From Bacillota bacterium (lineage in GTDB: Bacteria; Bacillota; UBA4882; UBA10575), in NCBI GenBank assembly GCA_012727535.1, contig JAAYGU010000069.1, positions 41,685-105,684 of the forward strand: DNA of 64,000 nt, given 5' to 3'. How positions within the stretch are numbered: position 1 is the first letter of the stretch; every line of letters begins with the position of its first letter. The position numbers and the translations under genes are program-made. Positions 37,576 to 46,674 of the stretch are shown piece after piece. The notes beneath the pieces are model-generated. The model searched no databases and was not told the origin of the DNA. It worked only from the letters and a program-made list of their open reading frames with translations.

Positions 37576-38559
37576 ATGAAGATGAATAAGGAATTTCAAA
37601 GCATATTCCGTTTACTCAAAAAGAAACGGAGACAGGGATATACTTTTATGATGTTCCCTAACAAATCCGGGTCGATTAGGGGCATCTATTTTCCCTTTGG
37701 GATTCTTATCTCTTTCTGCTGTTTGTTGAGTGTAAATTTATACTTCTTGTGTCGTTATCCTTTACGGGTTGTTGATATAGTAAACCGGGAACAGACTATT
37801 CATCAAGCCAAGCAACTGATCAAGGAGCAAGAGAAGAAGCTGCAAAGGATTGACTCAGCAATTCAAGCTACCCATAAGTTGGAAGAAAAAATCAATCAAC
37901 ATAATCGGTTGCTCTTGGATTATGAAGTAAAGTATGAGCAGGTTAAGAAGAACATTTCAACCCAGAAAACACTCAGTCGGGCTGGAAGTTTCCGCCCTTT
38001 CCAGTTGCCTGCCTACACACTGACCAGTGCCGATACAGAGCTAGCAAAACTAAATGTGCTCAATGGTAATCTCGAGTTTTTAGAAGAGGAACTGCGGAGT
38101 TCCGAGCAAAAACTGAAAGAACTACATGCTAGATATACGGCTTATAACTTGGAGTTGGATTATACCCCAACGATTTATCCTTTAGTGGTTAAAGGGTATA
38201 TCACTTCTTATTTTGGTTACCGACGGGATCCTGTCACCGGTCGCCAAGGCTCATTCCATGAAGGGATCGATATTGCCGCCCGTACCGGGACCCCGATCCG
38301 GGCGACCGCAGCTGGTACGGTAACGATTGCCCGTAACGTTGGTACATACGGGTTATTGGTAGAGATCAAACATGGTAATTATGGGTACTCGACGAGGTAT
38401 GCACATAATAGTAAGATCCTAGTTAAAGAAGGACAAACAGTAAAAAAAGGTGATTTAATTGCTTATGTAGGTAGTACCGGTAAAAGTACCGGGCCTCATC
38501 TCCACTATGAAGTTCGGTTTAAAAATCAACCGGTTAATCCTAGAACCTATCTACCGTAA
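37576..38559 (+). CDS. Membrane-anchored M23 peptidoglycan endopeptidase (copy 1)
   Basis: The 327-residue protein has an N-terminal cytosolic segment (RQGYTFMMFPNKSGSIRGIYF), a transmembrane helix (about 46-62), the motif NLYFLCRYPLRV, and a coiled coil (about 75-190). It ends in a LytM/M23 domain with zinc ligands in HEGIDIA and HLHYEVR and the GYRRDPVTGR entry. M23 enzymes cut peptide cross-bridges. It is followed after 16 bases by a bactofilin gene. ATG at 37576 has AAGGA five bases upstream. Confidence 0.9.
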   Translation: MKMNKEFQSIFRLLKKKRRQGYTFMMFPNKSGSIRGIYFPFGILISFCCLLSVNLYFLCRYPLRVVDIVNREQTIHQAKQLIKEQEKKLQRIDSAIQATHKLEEKINQHNRLLLDYEVKYEQVKKNISTQKTLSRAGSFRPFQLPAYTLTSADTELAKLNVLNGNLEFLEEELRSSEQKLKELHARYTAYNLELDYTPTIYPLVVKGYITSYFGYRRDPVTGRQGSFHEGIDIAARTGTPIRATAAGTVTIARNVGTYGLLVEIKHGNYGYSTRYAHNSKILVKEGQTVKKGDLIAYVGSTGKSTGPHLHYEVRFKNQPVNPRTYLP

Positions 38560-38575
38560 TAAGAGGAGGACAACA

Positions 38576-39004
38576 ATGGCAAGAGCTAAAGCTACTACAG
38601 AAATTGGCAACAAAAGAATTGATACCCTCATCGGTAAAGAATCTAGTTTTGTTGGGAATATCGATTCAACCGGAACGATTCGTGTTGATGGTAAGTTTGA
38701 AGGTGAGATTACCACCAAAGGTGATTTAGTTATTGGAGAAAGCGGCAAAGTCCAGGGCAAGATAAAAGCCCAAAACATTGTGATTGCTGGTCATGTGAGC
38801 GGGGAAGTTGAAGCCGCCGGTAAATTAGAACTGGTTCCAACCGGTAACTTACAAGGAGAAGCCAAAATGACCTTGCTTATTATCGAGGAAGGTGCTGTTT
38901 TCCAAGGTAACTGCCAACAATTATCTAAAGAGCAAAAAGAGAAAGGTCGTTTCTTACAGATTGATACTCCTAAAGAACAAAAGGGTCCACAACAAAACAG
39001 TTAA
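38576..39004 (+). CDS. Bactofilin (copy 1)
   Basis: The 142-residue protein is a bactofilin/CcmA (DUF583) beta-helix with repeats such as TGTIRVDGKFEGEITTKGDLVIGESGKVQG and EGAVFQGNC. Bactofilins polymerise without nucleotide and in several bacteria position M23 hydrolases to shape the cell. The ATG follows AGGAGG by six bases. It sits 16 bases after an M23 gene and the pair is repeated downstream. Confidence 0.92.
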   Translation: MARAKATTEIGNKRIDTLIGKESSFVGNIDSTGTIRVDGKFEGEITTKGDLVIGESGKVQGKIKAQNIVIAGHVSGEVEAAGKLELVPTGNLQGEAKMTLLIIEEGAVFQGNCQQLSKEQKEKGRFLQIDTPKEQKGPQQNS

Positions 39005-39013
39005 AAATAGAAT

Positions 39014-39041
39014 AGCCCGGTTCTCAACGGGCTTAATTTTT
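39014..39041 (+). terminator. Intrinsic terminator after bactofilin copy 1
   Basis: AGCCCG (39014-39019) and CGGGCT (39028-39033) form a stem, followed by TAATTTTT. Confidence 0.6.
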
Positions 39042-39166
39042 CACCCGGACGGTCCCAGCGGACAAATCACAACAGAGTAAGCGGTGTTAAATTTGGCAAA
39101 CAGTAGGATAAGTTAAGTTGAGTGGTGAGCTCATTTCCAAGAGAGAATGATTTGATGGTGAATTAG

Positions 39167-40138
39167 ATGATTGAAGCCATGACCGGGGATTTTCTCGTAA
39201 AAACAAAGAAAGAATTAAAGAAAATACTTAAAAAAGGGTATTCATTGATGGTAATCCCCAATGCGCAGGGTTCCATCAGACACTTGAATATCCCATATTT
39301 AGTTTTTATCACTTTCTTTGTTTTGTTAGGGATTAATACTTATTTCTTATGCCGCTATCCTCTTCGGATCGCAGAAATTGTGAAGTTAGAGCAGCATATC
39401 CATAGTTTGCGTAGTGTGATCTCAAAACAGGACAAAGAATTGCGAAGGCTTGATCCTTGCATCAGAACCACGCAAGAAATTGAGCGTCATTTAAACAAAG
39501 CCAACGCCTTCCTCGTTAATATGAGAAAACAGTATAACGAGGTTCGTAACCGTAAAAGCGCCGAAGAAGAGAGTTTACGAGTGGTTCATCTTCCCCAGTA
39601 TAAATTATCGAGTACGGATCAAGATTATTCTAAATTAGCCATTCTCAACAATAATCTAGAATATCTGGAGGAGGAAATCTCCTATACCACTTCTTCATTG
39701 AAAGATCTATTAACCAAATATAAAGCCTATGATCGCCAGTTAGATTTTACCCCTACGATCTGGCCATTAGCTCGAGAACGACGCATATCTTCTTCTTTTG
39801 GTTACCGGAGGCACCCAATTTACAATCGACTGATCAAACACCAGGGGGTTGATCTTCCTTGCCGTTATGGAACTGCGGTGCGCGCTACCGCAGAAGGGAA
39901 AGTTACAATTGCTGGTGTTAGGGGCGGATATGGGCTTTTGGTAGAGATCGATCATGGTTACGGTTACCGCACCCGTTACGGGCATAATAGTCGCTTGGCG
40001 GTACGTGTAGGCCAATGGGTGAAAAAGGGACAAACAATAGCTTATGCCGGGAGCACGGGAACAAGTACCGGTGTTCATGTTCATTATGAAGTACGGGTGA
40101 ATGGAGTTCCCGTCAACCCAATTTCCTATATGAAATAA
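39167..40138 (+). CDS. Membrane-anchored M23 peptidoglycan endopeptidase (copy 2)
   Basis: The 323-residue paralogue of the gene at 37576 has the same order: GYSLMVIPNAQGSIRHLNIPY, a transmembrane helix, NTYFLCRYPLRI, a coiled coil, then an M23 domain with SSSFGYRRHPIYNR, zinc ligands in HQGVDLP and HVHYEVR. Both enzymatic motifs are intact. It is followed after 12 bases by a second bactofilin. A second ATG at 39179 is an alternative start; the ribosome binding site is weak. Confidence 0.9.
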   Translation: MIEAMTGDFLVKTKKELKKILKKGYSLMVIPNAQGSIRHLNIPYLVFITFFVLLGINTYFLCRYPLRIAEIVKLEQHIHSLRSVISKQDKELRRLDPCIRTTQEIERHLNKANAFLVNMRKQYNEVRNRKSAEEESLRVVHLPQYKLSSTDQDYSKLAILNNNLEYLEEEISYTTSSLKDLLTKYKAYDRQLDFTPTIWPLARERRISSSFGYRRHPIYNRLIKHQGVDLPCRYGTAVRATAEGKVTIAGVRGGYGLLVEIDHGYGYRTRYGHNSRLAVRVGQWVKKGQTIAYAGSTGTSTGVHVHYEVRVNGVPVNPISYMK

Positions 40139-40150
40139 AGAGGAGAGTTT

Positions 40151-40501
40151 GTGGTGCGGAAAAAGGGCCAAAACCAAAAAACCGACACAATCATTGGCGA
40201 CGCAACTAGTTTTAAAGGTACAATCATCTCGAATGAAAATATACGCATTGATGGTAAACACGAAGGAGAGCTTACTACCCAAAGGGATCTAGTGATCTCA
40301 GAAAGCGGTCAAGTCAAAGGGGTTGTGCAAGCAGCAAATATTTTGCTCGGAGGATCCTTGGAGGGAGAGATGAAGAGCGCGCACAAAGTAATGCTCCTGG
40401 CGAGTGCTAGTTTCCAAGGGAAAGCGGAGATGTTAACCCTGATCATCGAGGAAGGTGCTTTCTTTCAAGGGGAATGTCGGCAGAAAGAAAAGAGAAAATG
40501 A
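40151..40501 (+). CDS. Bactofilin (copy 2)
   Basis: The 116-residue bactofilin resembles copy 1: TDTIIGDATSFKGTIISNENIRIDGKHEGELTTQRDLVISESGQV and EGAFFQGEC. GTG start at 40151, or 40154, with AGGAG upstream. It lacks the longer polar tail of copy 1, ending in REK-rich residues. Confidence 0.9.
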   Translation: MVRKKGQNQKTDTIIGDATSFKGTIISNENIRIDGKHEGELTTQRDLVISESGQVKGVVQAANILLGGSLEGEMKSAHKVMLLASASFQGKAEMLTLIIEEGAFFQGECRQKEKRK

Positions 40502-40886
40502 ATTAAATTCATTGCTAACGCCCCGGGCGAAATGCCGAGAAGAAGTGCTCGAAGAGTTAGAAAGATACTGCAAAAAGAAGGAATGCCCCATATGGGGTTT
40601 TTTTGTGTGTCCAGCACGGTACAGTCAGGAACTCTTTGGCAATAGATTCGTTCTCTTTCTATAAAGAGAAAACCAGGGATGAAAATCGGTCCAAGTAAAA
40701 ATCTTCGCTTTCAACCCGCGCTTCTGTAAGTATACTAGGCCAAAAAATTAGGTCATTGGTGAACACCACTTGGTCCCGGGCAGGTAAATGCCGGCAAAGG
40801 AAGGTCATTCAGTGTCCCGACGGGCTTCGAGCTGTCTTTATCTTAAAAAAGAATGCGAAAATGCATATGATAAAAAGGTGAGATTT
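40502..40886. other. Gap before the DUF559 nuclease gene
   Basis: This 385-base stretch contains the possible terminator at 40586 and a TATACT hexamer at 40731-40736 that may be a -10 element for the next gene. The reading frame before the nuclease is open from 40788, but it lacks a ribosome binding site. Confidence 0.4.
40586..40604 (+). terminator. Possible terminator after bactofilin copy 2
   Basis: CCCC-ATAT-GGGG followed by seven T. The stem is only four base pairs, so the call is tentative. Confidence 0.4.
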
Positions 40887-41324
40887 ATGTGGTATGAACC
40901 TGCCAAAACCGGAGCACAAAAAATGTTAGCTGCTAAATTACAGGCGGAAAATATCGTCTTTCTTGAAAACCAACAACTTGAGGGGTGGGAGGTTGATATC
41001 TACCTGCCAAGATACTATTTGGTTGTGGAAGTGGATGGTTTTTACCATTTATCCTCCAAGCAACAGGCGAGAGATTTAGAGAAAGACTCTCAGCTGAGAG
41101 CGGCAGGATATCATGTTTTGCGTTTCACCAATGCTCAAGTCTATCAGGAAGGTTCGAAGTGTGTTCAAGAGATTAAACAGCTCATTGCCGAGCATAATCA
41201 CAAATTAAAAGAAGCGGGAAAGCTCGAAAAGCCGAAGATGAATTGGCAGAAACGTCTGGCAGAGTTGAAAGAGCAATTAAAAAACGAAGAAAAAAAAGAC
41301 CCCGGTTTGGACCGTGGTCAATAA
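40887..41324 (+). CDS. DUF559 (Vsr-like) endonuclease-fold protein
   Basis: The 145-residue protein has a DUF559 fold: GWEVDIYLPRYYLVVEVDGFYHLSSKQQARDLEKDSQLRAAGYHVLRFT. The acidic residues of EVD and VEVDG, and the R-x-L-x-x-x-G-Y-x-V-x-R-F part, match the restriction-endonuclease-like core. The C-terminal part is a charged helix. Whether it cuts DNA is unproven. The ATG at 40887 follows AAGGTGAG by four bases. Confidence 0.75.
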   Translation: MWYEPAKTGAQKMLAAKLQAENIVFLENQQLEGWEVDIYLPRYYLVVEVDGFYHLSSKQQARDLEKDSQLRAAGYHVLRFTNAQVYQEGSKCVQEIKQLIAEHNHKLKEAGKLEKPKMNWQKRLAELKEQLKNEEKKDPGLDRGQ

Positions 41325-41329
41325 AGTAG

Positions 41330-42784
41330 TTACCATTTTAAGATGGGATGACGGGCGGCTTGAGCTTCATTTAAACGGCGTACTGGAGTTGTCCGTGGCG
41401 CGGTTTTAAGCGCCTCTGGTTCTTCTTTAGCTAGCCGGGCTAGTTCTTTCATGATCGTCACGAAGGAATTGAGCAGCTCGAGAGTGACTGCTTCGGTGGG
41501 CTCGATCATCATGGCTTCTGGAACAATCAAGGGAAAGTAGATGGTTGGTGGATGAACACCAAAATCAATCAGTCCTTTTGCCAGGTCAAGGGTGTTAATC
41601 TTGGACTGTTCATCCCGCAAACCGCTTAAGACAAACTCATGCATACAAGGGGTGTCGTAAGGGAGGTGATAAACCTCCTTTAATAATGTTTGGAGATAAT
41701 TGGCGGCTAAAACCGCATCGGAAGATACTTGTTTCAGACCAGCATACCCCAATTGTAAAATATAAGCCAGAGCTTTGATAATCACCCCAAAATGGCCCCA
41801 ATAGCCTTTGATCTTCCCGATGGAGTGCGGAAGATCGTACTGCCAGTGCCAGCCTTCGGGAGTAGACACCACCCGAGGAATGGGGAGATACTTGGCCAAG
41901 TGTTTTTTAACACCGACCGGCCCGGCGCCGGGGCCACCGCCGCCGTGGGGAGTGGCAAAAGTTTTATGCAAGTTTAGGTGAATCAGATCAAAGCCCATAT
42001 CACCCGGTCGCGCCCAGCCGAGAATGGCGTTCAAATTGGCGCCGTCGCAATATACTTGCCCACCAATGTCATGAATCATCTTGGTGATGGTAAGGATCTT
42101 CTCTTCAAACAGCCCTAAGGTGTTGGGGTTGGTTAACATCAGGCCAGCGACATTGGAATTGAGATAGGGTTTTAGGGTCTCCGGTTCAATGATGCCGGCG
42201 GGGGAGGTGGGAACGGTTTGAACTTTAAACCCCACCAAGGCTGCACTGGCCGGGTTCGTTCCATGGGCGGAATCCGGGATGAGTATGGTATCCCGGTCAG
42301 TCTCGCCTTGCTCCAATAAAGCCGCTTTAATGATTAAAAGGCCGGTTAATTCACCGTGCGCGCCGGCGGCGGGCTGAAGAGTGAACTCATCCATTCCGGT
42401 AATCGTGGAAAAAACTTCTTCCGCATAGTGCAAGAGAGCTAGAGCACCCTGAACAGTTGTTTCCTCTTGTAAGGGATGTAAACCTTGAAAACCGGGGAGT
42501 TGACTTAGCTCTTCTAGCACCTTCGGGTTATATTTCATGGTGCAGGAACCAAGAGGATAAAAGCCCTGATCCACACCGAAGCTACGCTGGGCAAGGGAGT
42601 TAAAATGCCTGGTGACCTCCATCTCGCTTAACTCAGGTAAAGCAAGTGCAGTCTGCCGGAGAAACGATTGAGGAATCAGCTCTCCGGCGGGAACAGGTGG
42701 TACGTCGGAAACCGGAGGTAGATAACCCCGGCGGCCGGGAGTAGAAGCCTCTTTCAGTAAAGTAGGTCGTTCTTTTCTCTTCAT
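41330..42784 (-). CDS. gcvPB: Glycine dehydrogenase (decarboxylating) subunit 2
   Basis: The 484-residue PLP subunit of the split P-protein, which decarboxylates glycine and passes aminomethyl to lipoyl-GcvH. The PLP lysine is in LIHLNLHKTFATPHGGGGPGAGP, after GANLNAILGWARPGDMG. Its ATG overlaps the gcvPA stop (ATGA), so translation is coupled. It is the last gene of the operon. Confidence 0.97.
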   Translation of the reverse strand: MKRKERPTLLKEASTPGRRGYLPPVSDVPPVPAGELIPQSFLRQTALALPELSEMEVTRHFNSLAQRSFGVDQGFYPLGSCTMKYNPKVLEELSQLPGFQGLHPLQEETTVQGALALLHYAEEVFSTITGMDEFTLQPAAGAHGELTGLLIIKAALLEQGETDRDTILIPDSAHGTNPASAALVGFKVQTVPTSPAGIIEPETLKPYLNSNVAGLMLTNPNTLGLFEEKILTITKMIHDIGGQVYCDGANLNAILGWARPGDMGFDLIHLNLHKTFATPHGGGGPGAGPVGVKKHLAKYLPIPRVVSTPEGWHWQYDLPHSIGKIKGYWGHFGVIIKALAYILQLGYAGLKQVSSDAVLAANYLQTLLKEVYHLPYDTPCMHEFVLSGLRDEQSKINTLDLAKGLIDFGVHPPTIYFPLIVPEAMMIEPTEAVTLELLNSFVTIMKELARLAKEEPEALKTAPRTTPVRRLNEAQAARHPILKW

Positions 42785-44124
42785 GATAAACAGTCCTCCA
42801 TTTCCGCACAGAACTTGTCCATCTCGTCTTTAGTCCGCAATTCGGAGGTATAGAGTAGTAAACCGCCGGAAAGAGGCGGGGAATAGTGGCTAAGATCATA
42901 TCCGGGGAAAAACCCTCTCTCCTTCATTTTGGTAAAAAAGTCCGGAGGCAACGTGCCGAGATCCAGCGCAAACTCATGGAAAAAAGGAGCGTCAAAGTAA
43001 GCTTTAACAGAAGGGATCCTGGTAAGCTGGGAAAATAAATAATGGCTGTTGCGCACGGTAGACCAAGCTACTTCCTGCAGCCCGACCGGGCCTAACAAAG
43101 AAAGATAAATGGTAGCCATAATTGCACAGAGCGCCTGGTTGGAACAGATATTTGAAGTCGCCCTTTCCCGGCGGATATGTTGTTCCCTAGTTTGCAGAGT
43201 GAGGACAAAACCTTCCTTACCTTCGAGATCTGTGGTTTTCCCGACTAAACGTCCGGGCAAACTACGTAAAAAGGTTTTCTGGGCTGCTAAAAACCCTAAG
43301 TATGGTCCGCCGAATGAAAGCGGTAACCCAAAGGCCTGTGCTTCACCGACGACCAGGTCTGCGCCTAAAGTCCCTGGTGGTTCAAGGATAGCTAAACTAA
43401 TTGGATCATTAACATAAACAATGGACAGCGCGCCCTTTTCTTTAATCGCCGTAAGTAGTTCTTTTGTCAAAACCAGCTGACCGAAAAAATCGGGGTTTTG
43501 AATAACAACGGCGGCCGTTTGCTCATTGAGGAAGGAGGCCGGGGGGGCGGTTAGCTCAGCGGTCGGGGATAAAAACTTCAATCTCAGATTGGTATATCGG
43601 GTGTAAGCCTCTAACACCTGCTGAGCCTCTGGATTAAGGCCGGGAAAAACGAGGATTTCCCTTCGGCGAGTGAAATTTCCGGCCAAAAGGACCGCTTCGG
43701 CTAAGGCTGTTGGCCCGTCGTACATCGAGGCATTAGCAACATCCATCCCGGTTAAATCAGCGATCAGTGATTGGTATTCAAAAAAGGCTTGCAGAATTCC
43801 CTGGTTCATTTCCGGTTGGTAAGGGGTATAGGCGGTTAAAAATTCAGACTGCGTGGCCAAATGTTTAACCGCAGCCGGTATAGCATGCTCATAGGCACCG
43901 GCCCCCAGAAAAGAGACCATTTTGGAAGCGGGAGTATTCATCTCTGCCCACTGGGTGAAGAGCTTGACCGTCTCCGTTTCATTATAAGCGGGCAGGTCAA
44001 AAAAAGCTGACTCCTGGATAGAAGAAGGAATCACTTTGAACAATTCTTCTATACGTTCAATCCCGATGGTTTTATGCATCTGACGACGCTCTTCATCGGT
44101 AAGAGGAAGAAAAGGATGGCCCAC
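42781..44124 (-). CDS. gcvPA: Glycine dehydrogenase (decarboxylating) subunit 1
   Basis: The roughly 447-residue N-terminal half of the glycine cleavage P-protein. Characteristic blocks are FLGAGAYEHAIPAAVKHL, TPYQPEMNQGILQAFFEYQSLIADLTGMDVANASMYDG and the C-terminal GGLLLYTSELRTKDEMD. The GTG at 44124 has AGAGGTG six bases upstream; a GTG at 44133 overlapping the gcvT stop is the alternative. It is middle in gcvT-gcvPA-gcvPB. Confidence 0.95.
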   Translation of the reverse strand: MGHPFLPLTDEERRQMHKTIGIERIEELFKVIPSSIQESAFFDLPAYNETETVKLFTQWAEMNTPASKMVSFLGAGAYEHAIPAAVKHLATQSEFLTAYTPYQPEMNQGILQAFFEYQSLIADLTGMDVANASMYDGPTALAEAVLLAGNFTRRREILVFPGLNPEAQQVLEAYTRYTNLRLKFLSPTAELTAPPASFLNEQTAAVVIQNPDFFGQLVLTKELLTAIKEKGALSIVYVNDPISLAILEPPGTLGADLVVGEAQAFGLPLSFGGPYLGFLAAQKTFLRSLPGRLVGKTTDLEGKEGFVLTLQTREQHIRRERATSNICSNQALCAIMATIYLSLLGPVGLQEVAWSTVRNSHYLFSQLTRIPSVKAYFDAPFFHEFALDLGTLPPDFFTKMKERGFFPGYDLSHYSPPLSGGLLLYTSELRTKDEMDKFCAEMEDCLS

Positions 44125-44129
44125 TTTAT

Positions 44130-45230
44130 TCACCTCTTTCGTTTATAAAAGGGAAGGGCAACCAATTCGGCTGGTTGAAATTTCCCTCTAATTTGCAATT
44201 GGATAATCGTTCCGACCGGGGGGACTGGATTAACCAGCGCCATGCCGATCGCTTTTTGGAGGGTGGGGGAGTAAGTACCAGAGGTTACCTTGCCGATTAG
44301 GCGGCCCTCCCAGTAAACGTCAAAGCCGGGACGGGGTATGGCCGCCCGCGCAGAGACAAAGCCGATCCGTTTGGGAGTGAGGGGATTCTTCTGCTCGATC
44401 CGGAGGGCATGATGCCCAGAAAACTCCGCTTTTTCCCAAGCGATAAAGGATTCTAAACCAGCTTGTACCGGTGAGATCTGGGGAGAGAGCTCCTGCCCGT
44501 AAAGGGGTAGGCCGGCCTCCTGTCGGAGGACATCACGAGCACCAAGCCCGGCGGGGAGCAGCCCAGAATCCTTTCCAACCTGCATCAGTGTTCGCCAGAA
44601 CTGTTCTGCGAGGGTGGGGGGTAGATAAATTTCAAAGCCGTCTTCTCCGGTATAACCGGTTCGGGAAATGATCATCTGCTCTTCTTGCCAGACAAGAGTC
44701 TGAAAACGGAAAGGCTTTAAACTGAGGACTGCAGGGGAAAGAGCTTTACTAATGATGGGGGCTGCGGCCGGACCTTGCAGCGCTAGCAGGGCGAACGCCG
44801 CCGAGCGGTCAGTAATTTTTACTTGAAAAGCATTCGCTTGTGTCTTGAGAAATCGTAAAACCGCTTCAGTATTAATGGCGTTAACCACCAACAAAAAATG
44901 CTCTGAACTGTATTTATAAACTAAAAGATCGTCGAGCGTTCCCCCGTCCGGAAAACATATAATTGTATAGATGATTCGACCGTCACCGGCCTTTTCCACA
45001 TCGTTGGTGAGCATTTTATTCAGAAAAAGGGTAGCCCCCGGACCGGTTATTTCGATCTCTCCCATATGAGAGACATCAAAGAGCCCGGCCTTTTCCCGAA
45101 CGGCCTCCACTTCCTGCAGGATTCCAGAAAACTGTAAAGGTAAATTCCAACCGGCGAAGGGGGTAAACCGGGCCCCGGCTTCACGGCAGATGTTATATAA
45201 AGGGGTCTTCTGCAATTGCTGGTTTTCCAA
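44130..45230 (-). CDS. gcvT: Aminomethyltransferase (glycine cleavage T-protein)
   Basis: The 366-residue folate enzyme transfers the methylene to tetrahydrofolate, releasing ammonia. Blocks: FAGWNLPLQF, EAVREKAGLFDVSHMGEIEITGPGA, TGYTGEDGFEIYLP and GLGARDVLRQEAGLPLYGQEL. TTG at 45230 follows AGGAGG by six bases, so it is preferred over 45248. It heads the operon, and no glycine riboswitch motif was seen upstream. Confidence 0.95.
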   Translation of the reverse strand: MENQQLQKTPLYNICREAGARFTPFAGWNLPLQFSGILQEVEAVREKAGLFDVSHMGEIEITGPGATLFLNKMLTNDVEKAGDGRIIYTIICFPDGGTLDDLLVYKYSSEHFLLVVNAINTEAVLRFLKTQANAFQVKITDRSAAFALLALQGPAAAPIISKALSPAVLSLKPFRFQTLVWQEEQMIISRTGYTGEDGFEIYLPPTLAEQFWRTLMQVGKDSGLLPAGLGARDVLRQEAGLPLYGQELSPQISPVQAGLESFIAWEKAEFSGHHALRIEQKNPLTPKRIGFVSARAAIPRPGFDVYWEGRLIGKVTSGTYSPTLQKAIGMALVNPVPPVGTIIQLQIRGKFQPAELVALPFYKRKR

Positions 45231-45264
45231 TACGATCCTCCTCTTCAATTTGCGTATTAATATA

Positions 45265-45351
45265 AAACGGCGACAAGGAAGATAAAAAAATAAGTCTTTA
45301 CCTTTAGAATAAAGACAACATTTTAAGATAAGTTCGCTTGTCCCGCCGTTT
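45265..45351 (-). other. Structured leader or terminator between capA and gcvT
   Basis: AAACGGC-GACAAG (45265-45277) pairs with CTTGTC (45337-45342) and GCCGTTT (45345-45351), enclosing a second hairpin (GTCTTTA 45294-45300 with TAAAGAC 45310-45316). On the minus strand the outer stem ends in TTTTAT. It may terminate capA or act as a leader of the gcv operon. It matches no known glycine riboswitch core. Confidence 0.45.
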
Positions 45352-45414
45352 ATTCCTTAATTTATTCGTTAATCCAGCTGCCAATACCTGCATAGTAATA
45401 GAAAAATATTCCCG

Positions 45415-46467
45415 TCAAAATTTGATGACCCCGCAATCACCAATGATCTCGATGGTTGTGCCCAAGGGCGCAGAGAGCGTTTGTAGCTCGGTAAGGACCC
45501 GTTGAGCCTGGTCCCCGGTCCATAATTGCGGCTGAAAGTTAACTTGGTAATTATTAATGTTTAGTGGGTAAAAGGTGGCCGTGTGCAGTGCCGACGAAGG
45601 AGTGAATTGGACCTGGAGGAGTAGGCCGTCCTGAACGTTTTTGCTGCGTGAGGCAAAAACAAAATTCCCTAAACTATAGGCGATTAAGCCATGTTTATAG
45701 ACTTCAACCCCCTGAATAACATGGGGGTGATGGCCAATGACCAGATGAGCTCCGGCGTCAATCGCCAGTTTTGCCAAAGTGGACTGGTAAGGTTTATGTT
45801 CTTTTAGAAGCTCGGAGCTCCAATGAAAAGAAACAACCACCAAGTCGGCAAGGGAGCGGGCTTTTTTTACATCTTGCCGAATAAAGTATTCGTATCCGGG
45901 AGCAGTTCCGGGCTGTTCATCAGTGGCATTGAATTCAAGAGGAAAGGTGTTGTTATATGCTAAAAAGGCAATGGTGGTATCTTTTTTTTCAATAAGGGCA
46001 GGTTGACGGGCTTGCTCTAGGTTCAAACCGGCCCCAGCAACGTAGATGCTATTTTCTTTGAGCGTTATGATCGTATCGATCAGGGCTTCCGGACCAAAGT
46101 CCATAATGTGATTGTTCGCTAAAGAAAGCACATTCACTCCACCTTCGGTCAAGCATTGTACGACTTGAGGATGCGAGCGAAAGGTGAAGGTTTTTTCGAC
46201 ATAAATTTCCCCGCGGGTCGAAAGTGGGCCTTCTAAATTAGCGAAGAAAAGATCATTGTCCTGGCAAAGATCGCCAATATGTAGAAAAGGATACGACGGG
46301 TTTTTTAAAACAATGGGCTCGAGTGCTCCTCCCAAGTAAATGTCACCAGCAAAGGCAATCGTTAACAGTCCGCCGTTGGCCAATGCGGTAAAGGACAAAC
46401 TGAGTAAAACCAGGAGCAGAGTGCTAAGAACCAGAGAACGAAATAGTAGGTAAAAACGAGAACGCAT
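45415..46467 (-). CDS. CapA/PgsA-family metallophosphatase-like protein
   Basis: The roughly 350-residue exported protein has an N-terminal signal or anchor (about 8-29) and a metallophosphoesterase-like domain: LTIAFAGDIYLGG, NLEGPLS, LSLANNHIMDFG, VVSFHWSSE and VIGHHPHVIQGVEVYKHGLIAYSLGNFVF. Members include CapA of poly-gamma-glutamate capsule synthesis, but capBC are absent, so the precise role is unknown. The ATG at 46467 follows GGAGG by seven bases. Confidence 0.85.
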   Translation of the reverse strand: MRSRFYLLFRSLVLSTLLLVLLSLSFTALANGGLLTIAFAGDIYLGGALEPIVLKNPSYPFLHIGDLCQDNDLFFANLEGPLSTRGEIYVEKTFTFRSHPQVVQCLTEGGVNVLSLANNHIMDFGPEALIDTIITLKENSIYVAGAGLNLEQARQPALIEKKDTTIAFLAYNNTFPLEFNATDEQPGTAPGYEYFIRQDVKKARSLADLVVVSFHWSSELLKEHKPYQSTLAKLAIDAGAHLVIGHHPHVIQGVEVYKHGLIAYSLGNFVFASRSKNVQDGLLLQVQFTPSSALHTATFYPLNINNYQVNFQPQLWTGDQAQRVLTELQTLSAPLGTTIEIIGDCGVIKF

Positions 46468-46674
46468 CAATTTACCTCCGTTTTCAAGACTGGTTGTTTT
46501 TACATTTACTTTTTATTTATTATAACAAGACTGCTCGAGAAAATGAAGTAAAACCAGAGTGGAGATTGAACCACCAATGCTTAACTTGATGGATTTTTTG
46601 CTGTTAAAGGCAGGAGTAGTTAAGAAAGAAGGGAAATAATTATTAAACCTAAAAAGGAATGGGGGTGAAAGAGG

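Noticed and set aside
45240..45414. Glycine riboswitch before gcvT
   Set aside because: The GGAGAG / GGGCAAACC-type core motifs are absent; only an unrelated nested hairpin is present.
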